From: Microvelia longipes
Lineage: Eukaryota; Arthropoda; Insecta; Hemiptera; Veliidae
Direction: 5' to 3'
Length of the DNA stretch: 64,000 nt
Assembly: GCA_018340805.1 (NCBI GenBank)
Contig: JACMZG010001863.1
Coordinates: forward strand, 58,810,358 to 58,874,357
Part shown: in pieces, positions 58,311 to 64,000 of the stretch
Layout: every line of letters begins with the position of its first letter
Position numbering within the stretch: position 1 is the stretch's first letter
The notes under the pieces: model-generated
Told to the model about the DNA's origin: nothing
Databases searched by the model: none
Seen by the model: the letters and a program-made list of their open reading frames with translations, nothing else
Program-made: the position numbers and the translations under genes

Positions 58311-59852
58311 AAATCGCCACTCGTTGTAATCTTATGCTACAAAATATATTTTGTAAATAATGTGTGTCACATTGAGCTGATCCAAAGCCAGATAGATCAC
58401 ATAGTGTGATAAACAAATATTTGTCTTGTTTTATTTTGTAGCAGATCATGAAATGCGGTCAATTTTTATATCTCTATTCGAGACCTTTATTAGCTCTCCC
58501 TAATTTTGTTACCCCCCCCCCCCCCAAATAGCTTTATGTAGTCAAAATTTGGGAACTCATCGTTTGTGAAATTACTCTCTACCTGAATCTCACTTCTGGG
58601 CTTGATCCTCTCCCACTACACTACTCTGCATTCATCTAGGTAAATGCGCTAGAACCTTTTTCTAAGCTGTTGCACGTACAATTCTTTTTTTAAAAAAGTT
58701 AATTGTCACGCTTAATTAAGTGGGGCAAAAATATTGAAACGCTGATCTAGAAAAAAATCTCCCGGACATTAGGTACAATCCAGCAGCCCTCAGCTCCTAC
58801 ATTCCTCCTGCTGACGATTTTTGGTAAAATATCTTATAATTATTCTTTTAATTACTATGCAATTAATCTAGAACCCCGTTAGAAAGCAATCAACAGATTG
58901 TTTTTCCGATAGTGTTTTTATCAGAGAATAAAAAAATATAAAAGAATCACATAAAAAATAATTCATTCATGAAATTAAATTTGTTTTTTATTTATAACCT
59001 TTTTTATTTGATTAAACTCATATATTTAACTTTATATTTTAATCATAATTCATATCAAATGTTTATTCGCATAAAAATTTATGTTGAGGAAATTTTGTCA
59101 TAAAAATGTATATAGATTGTATAGAGGGGGAGGAAAGTCGAGCCAATATGTTATGCAAACATTTTGGTCGCTTTTTTCGTTAAAAATTGAAATCAATTTA
59201 CATCTGGCTCGTGTAAAGTTTTTCAAGACGAAAATTTGTTCCTTTATAGGTTATTAAATTTTCTGTTAGGAGGTTCCCTATCTGTAGATTGCGCCCCTCG
59301 TGCCATATTGAAAGTCGAACGTGACCAATTTTAAAGGTTCGGTGCCTTACTTGCTACATTATGTACGTAATGGAATTTCCTTTTTAAATAAAAAGTTTTT
59401 CAATTTCTTCGTCTAAATTTTCCAGGCGTGTTTTAAGTCTTTAAGGAACCATTGTATGTATGTATGAAATTTTAAGACTTAATTCATTCTTAATTTTTAT
59501 TTCTTTTCACGATACAATACTGAATATTTTTATATTAACATAATATTTAATATTTAATTAAAAGATAAATGTTTATTTAAATAATTTTATGGGCATTTTC
59601 AAAGTAGAATTGATCTAATTATAGTTTGTTATAATTATGATATTTGTTTCATTTCTATAAACGCATTATTAGTTTACTTTATGAGCCGTTTACTTTAAAA
59701 ATGTATATCTACATTAGTGTTAACCAGATATAATTAATAAATAAAAAGTACTGTTATTTAGCAATCACTAAAATGTTAAATGCTAATTTTGTATATTAAA
59801 TTTAACATGGAGGATTTTTTAATTTCTTATTATTTGTTAATAACTCCAATAA
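58311..59852. other. no gene seen
   Basis: Contains a C run at 58512-58525. It lies downstream of the gene at 59853-60902. ATTAAA on the minus strand at 59818-59823 could be a variant poly(A) signal for that gene. Confidence 0.45.
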
Positions 59853-60902
59853 CTAGGGTTCTTTCTTCGGTTTGACTTTAGATTCAGGCTTCATTGTTCT
59901 TGGTGGATACTTCTTACATTTTGTTGTACCAGTTGTTGTGGTCCGAATCGTAGGAATGGTCTGTGGTATACCGTGGCAGTCGCAGCCCAATTCTCTCCTG
60001 TATTTGTGGTTTGATTGGATACTAAGCGGAAATTTCAATTCTTTCAGTCTGTGTTGTGATACAAAGTTTTCCTCAAATATGTTTCTGTTTCCATTGTGTT
60101 CCTCAAGTGTTCCTGTGCTTGTGTGTCTTTTGTTCCAAATTTTTCCCTTAATACTGTTTTCGTTGTTAATATTTTCGGTAAGAATGTAATCTTTTGGACT
60201 CCCCTGATTGTATGGATCATTTAGTATGTCGTTGTGTTCATTACCTTTAGGTTCATTATAAATCTGTCTTTCATAATATTCGCTGTGTTTCCATGGTTCT
60301 GTGACACCCCTGTATTGAGCCATCTCTGCGTCTTGAATTGACTGAAAACATTATCTTACATGAGCCAGAAAATTCGTCATAACGTTTAAGGTCTTTCGGT
60401 GATAAATCCGACGTTTCGCTTTCACTGAAGACGATTCGTTCCACAGTGGAAACGAAACACCGTATTAGTCATCCGCATCGACGCAGTCACCACCAAAAGG
60501 TCTCAACCTTCAATGATCTGAAAGCTAATAAATTACTTTACTTTTTTCGATGATAAAGTCAAAAACTGGTCCAAGTTTATGAGGGGGAGGGTTTTATTCC
60601 ACTACAGCTGAAAATTCACCATGCTTAACTAATGACAACATATTTCCCCTTTTATAACTTATCTTAGTTTTAAATTGTTCTAATCAATGTAGAACTGTAC
60701 AATGTGCTTCATTTTATTATTAAAACTTTACCTCCGGTTGCAGCTGCTCCATTACTTTGCTTTCTATGATTGTGGGGGCAATATTTCGACCAATGATCCT
60801 TCCTCCTTCCCAGTTGCCGTAAAACCTGTCATCACTCCAGCACAACACCACATCAATTATCAGCAGTAGTAATTTTATCTTCATTCGTAAATAAATTATC
60901 AT
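59853..60902 (-). CDS. two-exon gene for a predicted secreted protein of unknown function
   Basis: Exon 1 is 60732-60902 and exon 2 is 59853-60341, both on the minus strand. They join in phase 0 across a 390-bp intron with donor GAG|GTAAAG and acceptor TTTTCAG|TC. Removing it gives 219 residues. Residues 1-23 form a signal peptide (start at Met1 or, more typically, Met7: M-K-I-K-L-L-L-L-I-I, then A/S-like cleavage near C-W-S|D-D), so the mature protein is probably secreted. It is polar and rich in Asn, Glu and Lys, with an R-I-I-G-R-N stretch near 35-40. The C-terminal part has C-D-C at 177-179, a T-T-T-T-G-T-T run near 191-197 (possible O-glycosylation), Cys199 and a basic Pro/Lys tail. No known domain was recognised and no function is inferred. 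The intron contains a hammerhead-like motif. The exon 1 ATG fits a first coding exon; non-coding upstream exons cannot be excluded. Confidence 0.72.
60342..60731 (-). other. intron of the 59853-60902 gene
   Basis: GT-AG intron on the minus strand (GTAAAG ... TGTTTTCAG). Both exon frames are open into the intron for only a few codons (V-K-F-stop after exon 1), which supports splicing. Confidence 0.7.
60405..60470 (+). ncRNA. hammerhead-like / Penelope-type motif in the intron
   Basis: GACGTTTCGCTTTCACTGAA is followed by CTGAAGA (60424-60430), a CGTTCCA/TGGAAACG stem and GAAAC. CUGANGA plus a stem plus GAAA is the hammerhead core order. The upstream GACGTTTCG is the complement of the CGAAACGTC seen at 44980-45032. 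A partial Penelope-like element is the most likely origin; activity is uncertain. Confidence 0.3.
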
Positions 60903-61309
60903 TTAACCCGAAACAATTGACCCATGTTATGTTTATACAAACATGCATGCTGATTTATTTACTTCCTTCATGTCAAAATATAGTTTTAAATAAATGTTTA
61001 AAACTACACATACATTGAGGCATTTTTTTTTTGTTTTTTTTTTGTCTCTTCAGTAAAGAAGATATATTCTTTTCTGCATGTACCGTCGTGACGACATAAC
61101 ATGCATGATGAATCTTCTTTTTTCGATTTAAATATCTTGAAATGTTAAATAATATTTTTGGTTTTGTAGTTTAATAACTCGTACTAATATTTATGTATTG
61201 CTAAATTTTGAATACTTCTTACAGTTGAAATATAGCTGCGGGTACGGCTGTGAGTTGTTTAACAATTTTTGTTAATTTTTCAAAAAATCAATTTCTTTTA
61301 TAAATTTAA
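60903..61309. other. upstream region of the gene; no further exon seen
   Basis: Minus-strand TATAAA-like (about 60933) and TATATTTT (about 60985) sequences are present, but in DNA this AT-rich they are weak evidence of a promoter. Confidence 0.3.
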
Positions 61310-61830
61310 TAAATTCGTGCGAAAGTCTTTGTCTAAAAGTGAGTTTTTATTATTTGAAGGAGGCCAAGAGAATCCTTGACTAGTCCATAGTATCATGAGC
61401 GACCTTATGTTGTCAAGCAAAGGACAAGTGAACAGTACATGGGTCAGACGTCTGTTGGCTTGTATTGTCGCAGCTATTCTCCTTTGGTATTAGATTAAAC
61501 CTCTTCAAGTAGCTATCGCATTTTACCATGTCCTGTTATAGCCATCGTCAAACTTATAGTCATTCCATGTCCTTGCTTAAGTCTTTCAAAATGTTTGGGA
61601 AATACTCTTTTGTGAGACTCCAGTAGTAGATCTTTCCATTCAAGTTGCCAGGATGTTTATGGCTCTCTGTCTACTGATCCATACGACTCTACTAAGCGGA
61701 TCTTGTTGTACGATATAGGTAAGGATTGGTCTTGAGCTGCAAATTTGCAAGTTTATCTGCCTCTTCATTACTGCATTTAGCATTTTCCCTTGTACAATTC
61801 AACGAGTGTCTGTGATTCATTTTATTACAT
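61310..61830 (-). pseudogene. frameshifted LINE RNase H and zinc-knuckle fragment
   Basis: On the minus strand, N-E-E-A-D-K-L-A-N-L (the RNase H G-N-E-x-A-D motif) is followed by stops, then L-E-W-K-D-L-L-L-E-S-H-K-R-V-F, I-T-G-H-G-K-M and, after frame changes, Y-L-K-R-F-N-L-I-P-K-E-N-S-C and L-T-H-V-L-F-T-C-P-L-L-D-N-I-R. This is the end of an I/R1-like LINE polyprotein with at least two frameshifts and several stops. It is long dead. Confidence 0.75.
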
Positions 61831-62028
61831 ATAAACGCGCGCATACAATATGGACGTACTAAGACGCATGCGACACTGTTCGGATGGTTATTAGTTTTGT
61901 TTCTACAGTGTGTTAGTTTCTTTATTGAGAGACTCTTGCGCTGATATGAGATGCATAGTTTGTGCTTAGGGGTCTTGAAAAGTTTGTACTTATTTATTTA
62001 TCAGGGTTTGTATAAGGTTAATATAGAT

Positions 62029-62696
62029 CAGGCCTGGGCAAACTACGGCCCGCGGAGCATTTTTATGTGGCCCGCGGGCAAAATTAAAATGTTTGGAAAA
62101 AAAGATAAAATAAATTAAAAATATTAGGTATATAAGCAAATAAATTGTTTAATAAAAAATTTTTATGAAAAGATAGATATCAAGATAAGGAAATAATGGG
62201 TTGTTACTTTAACTTTAAAGTTTGGAGACACAAAAACTAGTAAGATAAGAAATAATTACATAAAGAGCGGCCGGCTTTCATATCAATTCTCATTGTCAGA
62301 TTTGGCGAATTCTAATTATTTTAGCGAATTTTTATTTTCACAATAATAAGATAAACAAATATATTTTGCCTTCTGTGAATTGCCGAAAAGGAGTTGATAA
62401 AATACAATCCCTTTGATGTTTTATTTCATAGGAATACTTTTACACCTAGTATTCTAGCAAAATTTGTCTTTAGTTATATTTCAAGATCTGACGAAGATAC
62501 TCCGTTTTGTTTTTTCCGTTTAATGCTAAAGTTCCCCAATTCTTATTCTTTGAGAATAAATTTGACTTTAGTAAAACACCAGCGTAACTGCAATTTGTTG
62601 CGGGTTTAGCATACTTCAAAATTTAAGGAATGCGGCCCGCGACTGGCTGTAAAAAGACTAAGCGGCCCGTTTGCTAGAAAAGTTTGCCCAGGCCTG
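62029..62696. mobile_element. 668-bp hAT-type non-autonomous transposon
   Basis: It starts CAGGCCTGGGCAAACTACGG and ends CCCGTTTGCTAGAAAAGTTT-GCCCAGGCCTG. Terminal repeats begin CAGGCCTGGGCAAAC with CGGCCCGCGG blocks just inside. ATATAGAT flanks both sides (62021-62028, 62697-62704), a perfect 8-bp target duplication. CAG termini with an 8-bp duplication are diagnostic of hAT. No intact transposase is present; a 71-codon frame at 62394-62609 has no clear hAT signature. Confidence 0.9.
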
Positions 62697-62837
62697 ATAT
62701 AGATAGTCGCTTATAAGGCCTACTTATTTCTACACAGTATCAGGCAACCTAATACTCCTTCTACTCTGTACCTCTAAGCAATTACAACAGTTTTAACTTT
62801 GTAACCAGGCAACTCCAAGGATCTTAAATAAAGAGGA

Positions 62838-63095
62838 TAACGCATTAAGGAACTTTTCTGACCCCATAGAAATTGTATGAGATAGAGAAATAGGAGCGAA
62901 CTTACCTTCCCATGGTTATAATGAAAAAAGGCGCCCAAGGCAGGTTATGTAGCAGGGTTGTCAAGTTTGCTTGTCAAATTTCTTCTGTGCTTCTCGTGGT
63001 TGTTACATTTGTGGCGTTTGTTAAGTCATTTGTGCTTACTTAATTTTAAATTTGGACTATTCTTAGTCACTTTAGTAAGTGATAATTTAAGCGTG
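62838..63095 (+). repeat. dispersed repeat G, copy 2
   Basis: Shares AACGCATTAAGGAA, TTTCTGACCCCATAGAAATT, GAGATAGAGAAATAGGAG, GCAGGTTATGTAGC and GTTAAGTCATTTGTGCTTA with 38040-38335 in the same order. The 84-codon frame at 62958-63212 is not protein-like beyond the repeat. Confidence 0.7.
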
Positions 63096-64000
63096 TTTAT
63101 AACCTACGATACTTTCCTATGCATGTATAAAAAAAAACTTGATCTTATGAAAGCTTCAAAGCCCATAGTTCATGAAATGATAAACACGTATGGACTCTGC
63201 AAGACGATGTAAATTGACAAATTATCGAGAAGCCATTGGGCCGAAATATAATAAGAATAATCTGCTTTCTTAAGTAAATACATAGGACATGCTAAATTCT
63301 GGTATTTAACTTAGTCATTGCCCCGAGTGAACATTGATTATGCTATTCCTGGGTAGCTTTGAACTAGGGACCATGTGAATAAAAATAATTTTTGACTAAA
63401 TCCCCTTGGCTATAATCACTTCGTAATTCACTTCTTTCTTTGAAAAAAGCAATTTTTGACATTCAGGGGCATTTAGTTTAATATTTAATTTTTTTTTTTC
63501 AAAAAGATTTTTCCCTCTCTTTTATAGTTTGGAGCTAATTTTATCAGTCGTAAAAAGAGGCGGAAACATATAAACGATAAATGATTTTTATGAGAAGTTT
63601 CACTGAAATCTGTCTTTTAAAATGCCAGCTGTTTATTGCTTCTGAGTATCTAGAAACTTTCAAATATTAGTTTTGGCACAACGTACGTAAAATTCAGCAT
63701 ATAGATGTATGTCAATAGATTACTAGTACTCTGACATATTTCTGACGCAATTCAACAAGTAGATTTACCCATATGCGACAAAGTACATCTAGTTAACCTA
63801 GATTACAAAGCCAAGTAATACTACCTTAGCTTTTGAAGCCACAACTCAATTACTTCTGACCGCTCAAGTTATGTTTTTTGCATTTTTATGGTTTTGTCTT
63901 TTAGGGTTTTTTATTATTTTGATGAAGGAAATAGAGCAATTTATTTTGTCCCTGAATTTAAATGTATATTTTTTTGTATTTTACATTCATTGTTTTATTG
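63096..64000. other. no gene seen
   Basis: AT-rich spacer to the window end. Confidence 0.5.

Noticed and set aside
59872..60189. 105-codon plus-strand frame, hydrophobic
   Set aside because: It is the antisense shadow of exon 2 of the minus-strand gene, which has splice-site and signal-peptide support.
62394..62609. hAT transposase remnant
   Set aside because: The frame lies inside the hAT element but shows no dimerisation-domain signature that I can identify.

Overview
The window is AT-rich eukaryotic intergenic DNA, most likely from an arthropod and probably an insect. The evidence is dense LINE fragments, tRNA- and 5S-derived SINEs, cut-and-paste transposon relics with clear target-site duplications, long (TA)n tracts, many minisatellites, and one gene with a spliceosomal intron. 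No bacterial operon, rRNA operon, intact tRNA gene or CRISPR array was seen. The species cannot be named from sequence alone.

Only one convincing host gene was found: a two-exon gene on the minus strand at 59853-60902. It encodes a predicted 219-residue secreted protein of unknown function, with a phase-0 GT-AG intron of 390 bp. Three weaker coding-like segments are listed at low confidence: 21326-21470 (minus, next to a SINE insertion), 37566-37733 (plus) and 41757-41885 (plus). Nearly all other open frames come from tandem repeats whose unit length is a multiple of three, or from transposon relics.

Layout. 1-8 kb: the 3' end of an RNase H-type LINE, SINE-like repeats, a transposon with an 8-bp target duplication (3931-4473) and a minus-strand LINE inserted in another repeat. 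8-17 kb: an array built from transposon termini (8512-9895) with a smaller relative at 16043-16467, an 84-bp perfect inverted repeat, a mosaic repeat family and a 19-copy 30-bp minisatellite. 17-27 kb: several inverted-repeat elements including a long foldback (19912-20414), a SINE with a 13-bp target duplication, and a second copy of the 8-bp-duplication element. 27-38 kb: microsatellites, minisatellites and an element with inverted tandem-repeat arms. 38-47 kb: more foldbacks, including a second copy of the 19.9-kb foldback bracketed by a 37-bp direct repeat, a TTAA-flanked palindrome, and a decayed LINE RNase H fragment beside a hammerhead-like motif. 47-58 kb: large minisatellites and 5S-like repeats. 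58-64 kb: the host gene, another decayed LINE fragment and a hAT-type element with a perfect 8-bp duplication.

The outstanding property is the density of foldback and terminal-inverted-repeat elements, more than fifteen in 64 kb. Several are nested, and one has been amplified into a satellite-like array. I found no evidence of a multi-gene system; the genes do not form a pathway.
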